Shown here: in pieces, positions 31,864 through 43,738 of the stretch
How positions within the stretch are numbered: the stretch's first letter is position 1
Layout of the letters: each line of letters begins with the position of its first letter
Source of the DNA: Litsea cubeba
Lineage: Eukaryota > Streptophyta > Magnoliopsida > Laurales > Lauraceae
Reading direction: 5' to 3'
Assembly (NCBI GenBank): GCA_012931725.1
Contig: CM022951.1
Coordinates: 5,231,532 to 5,295,531 of the forward strand
DNA length: 64,000 nt
Translations under genes and position numbers: made by a program
The notes under the pieces: generated by a model
What the model saw: the letters and a program-made list of their open reading frames with translations, nothing else
Database searches by the model: none
Told to the model about the DNA's origin: nothing

Positions 31864-33028
31864 TCATGGAATGAGGAGAATCTTGCCAATGTGCTTGCTG
31901 CTTTCCATTAACCTATGAGCCTCTGCTGCCTCATACAAATGAAAGGACTTGTAAACCACAGGTTTCACCTTGCCTGCCGCGATTGCAGGCCAAACATTTT
32001 TCTCCACCTCACTGACTATCAGTGCTTTGTTTTCAGGGCTTCGAGTTCGGAGACCCGCAGCTGTATAAACAAAATCACAGTTAAGGGCTATTCAGCTGAA
32101 GTAATACCATAATTATTTGAGGGGTTAAAAAAGAATGTCAAGTTGTATTTCTTTGCTGTAGTTAAGATCCTGAAGTCCCATGGTTGACAGGTTGGCAGGC
32201 AATTGGACCAGTTGAGACTAACCCTCCCCTTAAAAGCAAATAGAGAAAACAATGGGCCTAACTCTGGAAGTAGCTAGAATGCTGGGTGCATCTTACCTTG
32301 CACAGTAAGGCGCCTTGCAAGCATACATCCAAGGTTTGCCTCTGTAATCGTGCCGCCCTGGAAGCCGATGATAAAAAGCCTGCCGTTGACATTTAAACTG
32401 TTGAGGTTCCACTGGAAGTAAGGGCCCCCAACATTGTCCAGTATAACATCGACACCTGTCATTGAATATTTCAAGGTTTAGCAGGAAACTTTTTTTGGTA
32501 TGCTTTTGGATGGAAACTGAAAATTTGAAAGATGAATAAGAAAATGGACCTTTCCCCCCAGTTTCTTCCTTCACACGCGCAACAAAGTCCTCAGTCTTGT
32601 AATTGATGCAGACATCAGCACCAAGTTCTTTGCAGAAGGTTAGTTTCTCTTGACTTCCTGATAAAATATACATGGTGATATAAGAATCACAGATTTGAAA
32701 GATACAAGGTAGAGGTCGAGAGTATCATAATTTCATTCCATCCCACCTGCTGTGACAAATACCCTCCCTCCTTGATGTTTAGCAATCTGAATAGCAAATG
32801 TACCAATCCCACTAGATCCCCCATGAATCTGAAATTTAATTGCACCTCAGTACGCATATTGATAAGAAGACTGCTTTCTCTAATCTCTAATAAAAAAGTG
32901 ACTAACAAAAAAGGTATAGGTACTATGTGAGCATTATAAACATGCTTCCATGCAGCCCGAATGACCATCTTAATTTATACCAGCCTTTTGTGTTCCTGCT
33001 GCTGATGTAGTTAAAGAGTATGGTTAAA

Positions 33029-33134
33029 GGCCCTGGCTCATACTTAGCTTGTTAGGGAAATGGGTGTGTATGTGAGGATGCATGACAGCATGAGAGCCTG
33101 AGTTCGAGTCTCCATTGCAGCTCAAAAAAAAAAA
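33029..33134 (+). mobile_element. SINE-like element in intron 2
   Basis: tRNA-type promoter words GGCTCATACTTAG and GAGTTCGAGTCTCC are about 60 bp apart, followed by a run of twelve A (33123-33134). The host gene runs on the opposite strand. Clear target duplications are not visible. Confidence 0.55.
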
Positions 33135-33647
33135 AGAGCACAGATAAAAATTCTTCAATCATGTTCTTATCTTGAACTAAATTTATGAAATAATACAACT
33201 TTGAACAATAGCAAAGAATGTTAGTTTTTCCAATATTCAATACATCCCAAAGATTCTCTTTTTTTCTTCATGTTTTACATGCAACGTAAAATTATGCAAA
33301 AAAGACACGGCACAACATCCCTTTTTGTTAGTCCATGGAAAAAAATGAATCTCCATAATTAGAGAAAGAAGAGCTCAGATTTTGTCAAGCAGAATAGTGA
33401 ATCTTGTGAAAATGAGTTATAACAAAAAGGATTTACCAGGAAAGTTTCCCCTGCAGACAGTCCACTTATCATAAAGACAGTCGACCACACTGTACAAGCC
33501 ACCTCTGGAAAACTTGCAGCTTCTATCAAAGAAATGCCTCATGGAACTGGAAGAACTTGTCCGGCCGGAACAGCTACTTTCTCCGCATATCCTCCTCCAC
33601 TAAGAAGAGCACACACCTGGGTTAAAATTTTTTTGATTATGCGTTGT

Positions 33648-33760
33648 TAAAGAGGCTCAGCTGGTAAGGGGACATCAAAAGTCCCCTGGGGAACCCAAGT
33701 TCAAGCCCCAGTTGAAATGGGGAGGCCATTAGTGACTCAAACATGAAATAGATTAGGATA
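33648..33760 (+). mobile_element. SINE-like element in intron 1
   Basis: A-box-like GGCTCAGCTGGTAAGG and B-box-like AGTTCAAGCCCC are at the normal tRNA spacing. The sequence is not a foldable tRNA gene, so a tRNA-derived SINE is more likely. Confidence 0.5.
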
Positions 33761-34321
33761 ACCATAAAAAATGAACACTAGGTAAGAACCTTCTTTTTTG
33801 CCCATATTATATCTAGGTGAGCAGGATGGATCCCTCAGGAATTTTGCTTAAAGCACTACTGATAGGTATATCTTTCAATTGGCTGTGGTCTGGGCTTTCT
33901 TTTTACGTGGAATGGTGATAGGAAGGTGAAGAGTGGGAGAGAAGGAAATTTGGCTCTTCTTTGAGGTCAGCCAAAACCTTCAGAATTCAAGACGACTAAA
34001 ATGAGCCAACTGATAGCCCCTAATCTCATTCATCTTTTCATTTAAATACATCAGATCCCACCTTTTAGCAACTACTAGCCCCACACATAGCTGAAGTTAG
34101 ATAGCTACTCTTACTGCTCCTAGACTTGAGCAACTAATTTAATAAAATGGCTAAGCCACAGCTAACAAAAGGATATAACTGAATAGCACTTCTCAGAAGA
34201 ATACTACCCATCTCTCCCATCTCTGACGTGCATGAAGACATGGCATGTATCAACTACCTAATTCATACCAGCATATAATGGATACCATTTGAGAGAGCAG
34301 CTAATGTATCATCCACAAAGA
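33761..34321. other. Intron 1 stretch, nothing recognised
   Basis: Unique-looking intronic DNA between the SINE-like element and the LINE. Confidence 0.4.
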
Positions 34322-36130
34322 CTTTTTTTTTTTTAATATTTAAATTCATTAAAGAGCAAAACAGTACAAGAGACTTGTACTGCAAAGAGGAAAAACTACA
34401 GCTGACCCCTACGAGCATGAAACAAACAGAACAAACCCTGCAAAACAACCTGGAACGACATACACCACCCCAAAAATTACTACAGGACAGCCACATCTTT
34501 CCAATTGAACATGATTTGGTTGACAGTATAGTCTCTGAAAATGGGATTTATTGCCACCGATTGAGCCACAGAAAATTTAATCTTTCCACAAATTGAGTCT
34601 TCATTAGTGCCGGCTCCTTCAAAACATCTAGCATTCCTTTCCTTCCATATGTGCCAAATTACTGCAAGAAAGGTGAGCTTCCACATCTCCTTCATTGGAG
34701 ATTTCCAAGCCATGAACATGTTTTGGGAAAACCCAGCTGCAGCCAAACCAACTAATTACAGTGTTCCAAATCTTTAGAGAAGGTGATCTATTGTTTCCTC
34801 ATCTTTTAAACACATAGGGCATGCATAGACCACAATCTTCCCTCTTCATTTAAGTTTATCCATGGTAAGGATCCGTCCTCGGAGAACTAACTGGCCAAAT
34901 ACCACAATTCTCGGTGGGGCCATGAGCTTCCAAATGTTCTTTATCTGCGATTTCCTCTCTGTCCTTGTGGAAATGGCTGAGTAGAATGATGATACGGAGA
35001 AAGAACCATCTTTCGAGGCTTTCCAAATCCTTGTATCCTCCCCTTCTTCCAATATGAGCACATCAGTAAGGAGGTTAAGTAGGGAGAGAAACTGCCTTTC
35101 CTCAATGTCCCTCAAATTTCTTCGGAATATGGGGCTCCAGATCACCTCGTTATTGTAGCCTTTTCCAAAATAGCTTTTGACATTAGCTTCCCTCACCAAA
35201 GCGCATTTAAACATATCCGGGTATTACCTTGCCAGTGTATCTTTCCAAAAGAGAATCCACTGCCCCGAACAAACTTGATACTTGATGTTTTGCATAAACT
35301 TCTCCTTTTACAGAAGTAATGCCTTTCCATATTGGCGAGAATTTGTACCTATTGTCTTTAATCTCCCATCCATCCTTTTGATTACCGTATTTGGCCGTCA
35401 AAACCTTCCTCCATAGGCCTTCTGATTTGTCCCCCAATCTCCAAAGTCATTTCCCTGACAATGCTTCATTCATCTCTCTTAAGGGATTTGATACCCAATC
35501 CTCCTTCCAGCTTTGATGAGCATACTGAAGACCAGTCCACTAGATGAAAATTTCTTTCTTCACACCTCCCTTGCCAAAGAAAGTACCTTTGCAGCTTCTC
35601 TGCCCTGTTGATCACTAATATTGGGCATTTTAGAATTGAAAAGTAATAAAGTGATAGATTTTTCATTGTTATTTTTATAAGGGTTATTCTACCTCCCATA
35701 GAGAGGTGGGTGGCTTTCCAAGTGGATAGTTTCATTTCCACCCTCTCAACCACAGGATTCCACTCTGATTGCTTCGTCACCCCTAGACAGAGGGGAAGGC
35801 CTAAGTATTTAACCGGGAAAGATCCCACCTTGCAGCCAAGGACATCTGCAATCTAGCATAGCGCCGAATCCTCGACTCTTATCCCAATTAACCCGCTTTT
35901 GAAGAAGTTGATTTTTAATCCTGACACCGCATCAAAGGAGAATAGGATAGCCTTCACATTTCCAATTTGATCCTCAGACGCTTCACAGAAGATAAGGGAG
36001 TCATCAGCAAATTGAAGGAGGGGCACTTATGGGGCCGTAACAGCCACTTTGAACCCCGTTATAAGGCCCTGGGCTTCAGCCGCTTTCACCATCCTGTTCA
36101 ATGCCTCGACTATCATCCTCGAAGGCTTAC
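34322..36130 (-). mobile_element. 5'-truncated L1-type LINE
   Basis: Read on the minus strand, broken frames give the end of the reverse transcriptase (DSLIFCEAS, then VKYLGLPLCLG and MGGRITLIK, about 35980-35470), a connecting domain and a zf-RVT-like region (IWKLMAPPRIVVFGQLVLRG, about 34900; IWHIWKERNARCFEG, about 34640), and then a run of A, seen as T at 34322-34334. The endonuclease and catalytic reverse transcriptase core are missing. The reverse transcriptase would copy the RNA at the target; this copy is inactive. It sits in intron 1 of the oxidoreductase, same strand. No convincing target duplication. Confidence 0.85.
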
Positions 36131-36954
36131 TATGTCATCCTTTTGAGTTTTACATGTCTAATCATTCCTATTAGGTAAGGATGTCAGTGGATCCTCACTT
36201 AAAAAGTAGTCCAAAATAGAGAACCCAAAAAAATTCTATGTATAGACCCTTAGTATGCCCAAATGTATAATAAACAATAATATATATAACGATGTGATCT
36301 TTATAAATATATTTATATATTATATATTATATGATTAATATATAATATGTGTTGTGATAAGATATTAAAAAGGATTTTACCGGAAAAAATCCACTTAGAA
36401 TTTGTTAAGACCAAAAAGTAGACGATAAAGGCCCTCCTGCCACTTCTCTTTTCTTTTTCTTTTTTTCATATTTTGGCAATATCGCCGCTCACATATATAC
36501 ATGAATGGTGATATCGCCAATTATTCTTCTTCCAATTCATTCAACGTTTTATTTGGTATAGCTTTTCTCCTAGTTCATTCTAACACTTACTCATATAATC
36601 ATATTCTTTTCTTTTTTTTATGAATGTTCTCGTATAAATATATAATCATATTCAATCTCATAAATATAGTCAACTTGATTTTCTTAATTTTCTCCTTATA
36701 TGGAGCCAGGCATGTATCTCCACATGTAAACATTCCTGGTTCTATCTTTTTGCCAATACATACATCCATCCTATTTTAGGCATTTTAGTGGCAAAGACTT
36801 TTGTCCTTTTGTTTTATTTGTGCCACCCAACACTCAGATCTATGGAAAAATGCATCCCAATGTTGTCTTGTAAAAAGTATCCATTTAACAAGTGATCAAT
36901 TTATCACACAATACCCCACTACCTTATCTCTATCTTGATCACCCAGCACTGACC
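36131..36954. other. Intron 1 stretch, nothing recognised
   Basis: Very AT-rich intronic DNA with TATATAT runs near 36280-36350 and poly-pyrimidine tracts. I see no gene. Confidence 0.4.
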
Positions 36955-37055
36955 CCTACTTTTTTTTTATATCCTCTAGCCCTCTATTGTGTTCCATAGT
37001 TATTCCAAGATAACGGAATCTATCAACACTCAGACCCTTGACCTTGGATTTCTGT
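36955..37055 (-). mobile_element. Possible RTE-type LINE fragment
   Basis: The minus strand reads SKVKGLSVDRFRYLGITMEH, like the VxxFKYLGSxI block near the end of RTE reverse transcriptases. Only this short piece is convincing; neighbouring sequence is broken. Confidence 0.35.
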
Positions 37056-37689
37056 TATCCATGACCAAGGAAAAAAGGGGCTTGAAGCAGACCCCTCTCA
37101 GCAGCTCAAATTCCAGCTGAGAACTTGGCATTAAGTCTTTAGTACATAGTGAACAAATTATATTAAAAAGTGAATAATTGCAAAAGAGAGGGCAAAATTC
37201 ATTGAATCCGCAAAATAGATGCCCCCTGTTCGTGATGAATAGAGATTGCCTAAACTACATCTCCACTAATCATCATTATCATCAAAGCCTGATGCCAACA
37301 TGTTGGGATCCTGTTCCGCCGTTCCAGTCTATCATAACCCAAATCCTTCGATAGGTACACTTGATTAGGGAACAACAGTTCATCACAATTATGATAAGTA
37401 TATTGTTTCATTTGAATTCAATGCTTAACACAACAAGTGATGTCTTTCTGTGGGCTTCAACAACATTCCCTATCAGCTTTGAATCACTATCTAATATCCA
37501 TTGATTTTCATTTGCTCCATTTCCACCAAATTAGCTGCCATAGCACCCTATTGCAATCTTTCTCAATTCATGTTCTGCATATCACTTCACCCTATTGTGA
37601 TCACTTTGGGTACCTAGGCTTAATTAAACCCTTTGTTTATTTTTCTAAATGGTAACCTTAGAAATTTAGAGAATAGAGACTACATTTGA
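37056..37689. other. Intron 1 stretch, nothing recognised
   Basis: Ordinary AT-rich DNA, ending in TTTAT repeats just after 37680. Confidence 0.4.
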
Positions 37690-37870
37690 ATTTATTTATT
37701 TATTTTATTTTATTTTATTTTTTATAATGAGGGGCCCTTTGAGCCAGAATAATCCCTTCGGGTCGGGTCCGAGGGAGCCGGATATATTCCCTGTGGCCTA
37801 GTGTGGCAGTACAGTACTACAGTTTCGAACCTCCAACCACCGGAGCAAACCTTGGTCCTTGACATTGGGG
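37690..37870 (-). mobile_element. SINE-like element, minus strand
   Basis: On the minus strand a B-box-like GGTTCGAAACT (about 37830) precedes a tail of AATAA/AAATA repeats (37690-37725). Similar in plan to the other SINE-like pieces but not the same sequence. Confidence 0.4.
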
Positions 37871-38727
37871 TTTTACATTTGAATAAATTGACTACCTAAT
37901 TTTTAATTTAGAACAATATTAATCATTCATAAAGGACATTCACTAAAAGATCATTAACTTAATCAAGGAAAAAAATTCAAATCTAACCTAACCAATCTAA
38001 TCCTAATCACATTACAAATAAAATAAAATATAATACTAATATAATATAAGATAATCCCAAATCACTATTATCATAACATATCCAACTTCGTATTACATGG
38101 GCCCACATCGGATTTCACACTCGATTGGACCGCCCTATCGACCCAGCCCACAAAACAAACCAACCCATCACATAAAAAGCTCGGCATTCCAATCCAGTTA
38201 GAGACCATTTCGGGTGGCCCCTCACCCACCTCTTCCAATTCTAAACCTCCCCCAAAATTCAGCAGAAACAACAATTTCATACCTACCTCATCTCCGACCG
38301 TCCATCGGGTGACGTTCTTGCCGACCGATTCGATGGTGCCAGCGCATTCGAGGCCCGGCTACGGGCTTGAGCCCTCCGGCGGTGGATACGATCCCTTTCT
38401 CTGTAACGTATCGGCCCGGTTTAGCGCTGTCGCCCCGATCTTTATCAGGACCTCGTCGTCTCCGACTCTGGGGTTGTCGACCTCCTGGACCTGGAGGACT
38501 TCTGGCCCACCTGGGCTCGTGATCACGACGGCCTTCATCTCTTGATGGGGAACGGGCGGTCAAGATCGGTTCTGAGTGTCGGATTTGGACGATGGGGTTT
38601 GATTTCGAAGGAGTAGAGACTATTGAGTCTAGAGAGAGAAATGAAATCCTGATTTGGGTAACTGTGAATTTGATACCGTTGTTGTGACTTGTGCTCTATG
38701 GGTGGCAATGGTTGCCTGACCTGAACC

Positions 38728-38750
38728 ATTTTTATAGGGCTCTTATTGGC
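38728..38750 (-). promoter_or_regulatory. Promoter of quinone oxidoreductase gene
   Basis: On the minus strand CCAAT (38746-38750) and CTATAAAAATG (38728-38738) lie about 200 bp before the ATG. The 5' untranslated region has a CT-rich stretch (TTTCTCTCTCTAG), usual in plants. Confidence 0.6.
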
Positions 38751-39049
38751 CCTTAGTTTGACTTGGAGATGGGTCTGTTGTGGTGGGCCTCAATATGGAT
38801 CTGGATCATATGGATTGGACCAAGAAATATGTTTTATGTACAATGACAGTGGAATCGTGTAAATAGTGCAATGATAGTGGGCTCCAGAGAAAGGTGGATG
38901 GGTTAGATTTAATGGGTCCCATGTACATGGAGACAAAGGATGGGATGGGTCTTGAAAGTTTCGATCGAAATAAAACCGAGTCTGAAATCTATTTTAAGTC
39001 CTGATTCTCTTGAATTACCAAATATACTTTGACTCATATTCAAATCAAA
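38751..39049. other. Upstream of oxidoreductase gene
   Basis: No feature beyond the promoter words is recognised before the inverted repeat module begins. Confidence 0.4.
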
Positions 39050-42000
39050 TCTTAAAGCGACCCACCTAAATAACATACACATTCCACATAGTCACATTTG
39101 TTTGCACTCGTTCATGCATCACATATATAAACAAGGTAAGGGAATGGTGTGTAATGAGGCTATTTTTATAAGAAAATTTATGCACATAGTAAGGTGTGGA
39201 AGTGTTAGAAACCCATTTAGCTAGAAGAGCAATGTATCTGACAAGCTGCAATCTCAACACCCTTCATGTCTTTTTCTTTTCTTTTCTTTTTTTGCAAATA
39301 TAATCTGAACCATTTAAATTCTTTCTTGGTCCTTTACACCTCAAAGTTTAGTTTCATATCTTAGATATTTTTACATTAATTTTAAAATAATGAAATCCTG
39401 TTATATGTAATCCTAACTATTAAACATTAATAATGAGATTTTTTATACATAATTCTAGTCATTCGACATTTACTTGTCCAAATGGTGCTCCCAAACAAAG
39501 ATGGTAATGTGTTTCACGTGTAAATTTTACATATGTAATATTTGTGCATGCATGAAAATCTTACAAGTAGAAAATTCACATATGCAAATCCCATTTTCAC
39601 AACCCTTGCACAAAGAATAAAAGACAAACAGCCCCGAACCTGAAGGAATTGAGGTAAAAAGAAAAAAAAAACTGAATTCTTATCGGGAAGATGGAGATGT
39701 TACAATGAAATCTTCGAGTCTAATGCATGGCTGAAATTATGTAATTTATGGAAAACAAGAACCTTTGTTCAAAAGATCGGAAGTTTTGTTGAAAAGTAGA
39801 GAGCCAATTGCAGTTGGATAGTGTTCGGTATTGGTTTTACTCAGCCTGACATTTCTCTTTTTACCATTTCTTATTGAATTGCTTACTCAGCTTGTCTTTG
39901 AATTACAGAAAAGTTCTTGGAATTTATAGGTTGGTGTGATAGCTGAATGGATTAGTGATAAGTCCATGAAATTTCACATGATTCTCATCATTTCATGTAG
40001 ATTTGTGGACTTAATTAGGAAAAAATGATTGAGATTCATAAAAACATGCATCATTTTGTCCAAATTTGATTTCATCAGAAAATTAGTTTAATTTCATAAT
40101 ATCATGTTTTTATCAAGATTATTCTTTTGGATTATTGGATTATCCTCTTAAATAACTTGCAACTTACACGTAAACATGCTATACAAAAAATTAAGTCAAA
40201 TGAAGTATGCATGCATTCATATGTGTCAAAATAGGTCCCATGCCAGGCATGAAAGATTTTCTTCTTTCATCCGACCCCTTGTGTGTCACCCCCTGTTTGG
40301 TCCAAACAAGGGATCCGGTTCCAGTTTGGAAACAATGGAGACTTGAAAAGTAACCAAGGAAAGGATGCGAAGAAGAAAGAAAAAAATAGAAAGGACATCA
40401 TCCAGACATGGGGCATGAATCCCAAGCCCTTGCACGCCCCATATGGGGCCCACTTGGTGTATTGTGTAATAAATTTTCCCTCTTCTTTGAAGACTTTCTA
40501 AATTTGAGGAAACTTCCATAATGGCACTTCCCAAAAATACAAGAAGATTATTTTTAGCCAAAGTTGGAGATAAACAAGGAAAAAGCTTTCATGCAAAATA
40601 GAGATTTCTATGGCGGATTGCCTAGCGAAGCAAGGGGTTGATCGTTCATATAATCTAAGTGCTCATGTTATGTAAGGTATAGTCATTTATCAGTATATAT
40701 CTCTTATACTGGTAAGCGCTCTCGTGGAGCTTCTTTTATTGTACTTACATTTTTCTTTAATAAATTTTTTCTCTCCCTTTCTTTCATTTTCCTTCCTTTT
40801 CTTTCTCCTCAAGCCACAAAAGTTGTATCAAGAATCTAAAGAAACAAGAGGAGTACTGGACGTTCCTTATCCCCATGTCGTAACACACGACCCTCTCTCT
40901 CTCATTCTATCCCCCACACCTCCAAACCCCCCATCCATTTATTTTCTTTTTCCTTAGGTTAAAAATTTGTATTTTTTATGTAGAAGAAGATGAAGATGTA
41001 TGCGATGGAGGGTGGACTTGTAATCTAAGGAGGAGGTGAAACTCAAATCTTTTATCTATTTTGCGGATAGACATGGTAAAAAAACAAAACGTTATTTTTC
41101 ATTTAATTATTGGCTGTTCCTCCTTGGCTTCTTATTTTCATAAAAATATATATATGAATTGCTTGGAATCCTCTGATAGTAAAGAGAATCCAATCTAAGC
41201 AGTTAATTTGGAAATTTAACCTTTGGTCTCCCCTTAAATTGGATCTTTTCGGATATGATCTAAGCTATACGTATTTCAGATCATTAGATCATGTGAATCA
41301 TAATCCTTAGATGATTTATTTTACTGATTTCCATTTACAGCAATTGGTTGTTTTGATAATCTTATTTATGGTTGCAGTATTCTAGTATTTCTTATATTAG
41401 GATTTTTTTTATCTAGTTTTTTTTAGATTTGGAATTTTTAATTGGGGTGTAATGCTTGTAATTAATTTTACTAAAGAAACCAATTGAATGTATATGTTTT
41501 AATTATTCTAAAATTCGTTTTTAATTGTGCTAGGTAAAGTGCAAATTTGACTTCCTCCATCCCTGTGGACCGTCCTCGGACTAACCGAGATTTATTACTT
41601 CATGATAACTCTACACTTGGGGTTCAAATCAATTAGACCTAGTGAGGATTACCCGTAAATTATAGTTAATTCATTTGGGCTTCATGGACCATAGGACGGG
41701 GGCCTGTTTGTTTGCATAGAATATATAGGGACTTCATGCCATAAGAAGATAAAATTATAAATTGAAGAACCAGAGGTGGATATTAAAATATGACCCCTTT
41801 AATGGAAATAGAATCAAGGGAAGGTGGAAAGAGTATACAGCCATCACCCTAACACACATGTAAGGATTTTTTTTTATTTTTTTGGATATTTATTTTGAGC
41901 TGTTTGGTTTTTTTTTTTTTTTTTTATAAAAAAGCACTCTACTAAGGATATGTAATGCCTCATTTAATCCTGACCCAATCAAACTTAGCCTCATCTATGG

Positions 42001-42150
42001 CATGATTACAAGAAAGATTAAAACGTGATCCAACTCCACACAACAAAATGCAGCTGAGCAACACATGTTGAAATGGCCAATCTATTGGGATTGAAACTTG
42101 GCTTGTACAAGAGTTTTCGCCTATCATGAGTAAGGGACCGGTAGAGTTCT
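39050..42150 (-). repeat. Composite repeat module, right inverted copy
   Basis: Carries the partners of the left module in reverse complement: 39050-39630 matches 30870-31480, 41620-41850 matches 30545-30850, and 41935-42150 matches 29930-30170. Shared words include GTGTGGAAGTGTTAGAA, TCTTAGATATTT, AAATTGAAGAACC and ACAAGCCAAGTTTCAATCCC (minus strand). The SINE-like block ends in a long T-run at 41910-41928, i.e. a minus-strand poly(A). Identity looks roughly 70-80 percent with indels. Confidence 0.65.
39640..41615. other. 2-kb stretch splitting the right module
   Basis: Absent from the left module, so inserted here or deleted there. Near 41555-41625 it has CCCTGTGGACCGTCCTCGGA and CTACACTTGGGGTTCAAATC, words I associate with the ends of some plant Gypsy LTRs or leaders, so a solo LTR is possible. 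No gene seen. Confidence 0.35.
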
Positions 42151-42213
42151 GTTACGGCCATAGATAGTTATAACTTATAAGACTTGGTTTGACGCGTTTT
42201 ATTAATCTTGGGG

Positions 42214-42320
42214 CTTTTTTATGTAGTGGTTAGGTCCATAAAATTTGATATTAGAGCCGACATCCACGTCTCGGGTTCGAGTCAAGATAAGGGCTACCTG
42301 GAGTAGAATGAGAGCCGTTT
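42214..42320 (+). mobile_element. SINE-like element
   Basis: A-box-like TAGTGGTTAGG and B-box-like GGGTTCGAGTCAAG about 60 bp apart, as in tRNA-derived plant SINEs of the Au kind. No poly-A tail or target duplication is clear. Confidence 0.45.
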
Positions 42321-42555
42321 ACATATGAAAATTATGAAGGTGAGCTCATTTCTAATTTGAATGAAACTGGAGTAAGAACAAAAAGCATGTGAATCCGGTG
42401 ATTCTCAGCAGCAGTTTGTATTCCAAATTTGTGCTCTGATAGAGTTTGGGATTTTAAGTTGTGTGATCAAAAGCCTTGAAATGCACAGTGGCCTCACATG
42501 ATACAGTTATCAACATCTATTGGAGCCGAGCTTAAGTGATTGGTTAATCGAAAAG

Positions 42556-43005
42556 TAGGGTTGTTCATGGGTCGGGCTGGGCTGGGCTGGGCTAAGGAAT
42601 ATTTGGCCTGGCCAGGCTTCTACTATGTCAAAGCCCGGCCCAGGCCCAAATCGGGCTATTAGGAGTTGGTCCAAGCACAGCCCGCTTGGAAATGTGTAAG
42701 CCTGAGCCCATCCCGAGATTGATAAATAACTTAAAGAGAGAACTAAATTGTATAGTGTTGAGTGTAGTTTAGTTGGTTTGGCCTTGATTATTAATGTGAA
42801 AGTCCCCTGTCTGCATGTTCCTATTTTTATTTTTTTCAATCGGGTCAAGGCCAGGCTTTGTGCTTTCTACAACTGAGTCCAAGCCTTGCCCATCTATTAA
42901 ACGGGGTGAAATAAAATGTTTGAGCCCGGCCCGAGTAGTAAAACAATAGGCCCAAGCCTGGCCCAAACCAGGATGGGCCCGTAGCCCGATCTATGAGCAC
43001 CCCTA
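42556..43005. mobile_element. hAT-type MITE, 450 bp
   Basis: Ends TAGGGTTGTTCATGGGTCGG and the reverse complement TAGGGGTGCTCATAGATCGG form the terminal repeat. Flanking octamers TCGAAAAG and TCCAAAAG agree at seven of eight bases. Interior rich in GGGCTGGGC and AGCCCGGCCC subterminal words. Non-coding. Confidence 0.8.
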
Positions 43006-43013
43006 TCCAAAAG

Positions 43014-43730
43014 GCCTCTTGTATTTTTTTTTGAGTTCCCCTGAAAGCCTCTTGTTTTTTATGGGTCCAGTACTATGTAGCAATCCTCCTAGGACACACC
43101 AAGTGGCCAGTCTCAGGCTCAGCTGGTATTTGATTCGCCCAGTGTCCTTAGTAGCGAACAACTAATAAGGGCAAGTTTATGGGGCCTCTTCTCCGTGAAA
43201 AAAGTGTGGAAACATGAAATGACTTTTTTTTTTTTAGAAATTCGGCGTTTGGTACCCCCATTTTTCTAACAAAAGCAGGAAAACTAATTAACTTTGTTTT
43301 TTTTTGTTTTTGTTTTTTCGTGTTTCCGCACACAACCCTTTCCAATTTGTACGGATCGGACTTGGTTTGCTGTAGAAAGTGGAAAAGGTTTTCCACGAAA
43401 GTGGTTTTCCACATTGCATCACAAACTCCCTTAATTAAAAAGACTCTAGTTCCTCTATTTCAGATCATCAATTACTTAGCTCGGATAGGCATAGTGAACT
43501 TTTACATCTCTTGTAAATCTTGTTGGAATGGAATGGGATTGAGGTGCAGAAGTAAAAAACACAGCACCAGGCATCTGTTGGGTCTCCAATGCAAGAATAA
43601 GTCGAATGAGTTTTTCTCGTGAACCTCTCCACGTCACAGAAAACATCGCAAAAATCACCTACTCTGCATAGAGCCGTTTCACTTTCACCAACTGTTTTCC
43701 TTCTATTCAGAATCCTCTCCCTAGCAAATC
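43014..43730. other. Upstream region of polyphenol oxidase gene
   Basis: Contains T-rich runs (43220-43320) and no gene. The last 300 bp before the TATA box look unique. Confidence 0.4.
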
Positions 43731-43738
43731 TATAAATC
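43731..43738 (+). promoter_or_regulatory. TATA box of polyphenol oxidase
   Basis: TATAAATC lies 95 bp before the ATG at 43826, a normal plant spacing. Confidence 0.6.

Larger units (their letters stand above)
31864..38538 (-). pseudogene. NADPH:quinone oxidoreductase (zeta-crystallin type), two in-frame stops
   Basis: Six exons on the minus strand: 38538-38287, 33616-33437, 32828-32747, 32657-32550, 32455-32297 and 32060-31864, all with GT-AG borders and agreeing phases, total 326 codons including the stop, the normal length of this family. N-terminus MKAVVITSPGGPEVLQVQEV, then the GroES-like fold (ALNRADTLQRKG), the NADPH-binding GGSSGIGTFAIQIAK and ADVCINYKTEDF, ending SSKHIGKILLIP. Such enzymes reduce quinones or enals with NADPH in the cytosol. 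Codon 60 is TAG (38359-38361), where relatives have an aromatic residue, and codon 110 is TGA (33539-33541). Everything else, including TATA and CCAAT boxes, looks sound, so this is a young pseudogene or has base errors. Intron 1 (4.7 kb) has swollen with a LINE and SINEs. Confidence 0.9.

Noticed and set aside
33648..33760. tRNA gene
   Set aside because: A- and B-box-like words are present but I could not draw a cloverleaf; SINE-like is the better call. The same holds at 33029 and 42214.
38288..38563. 91-codon frame over oxidoreductase exon 1
   Set aside because: Out of frame with the conserved protein; it exists only because the exon is GC-rich.
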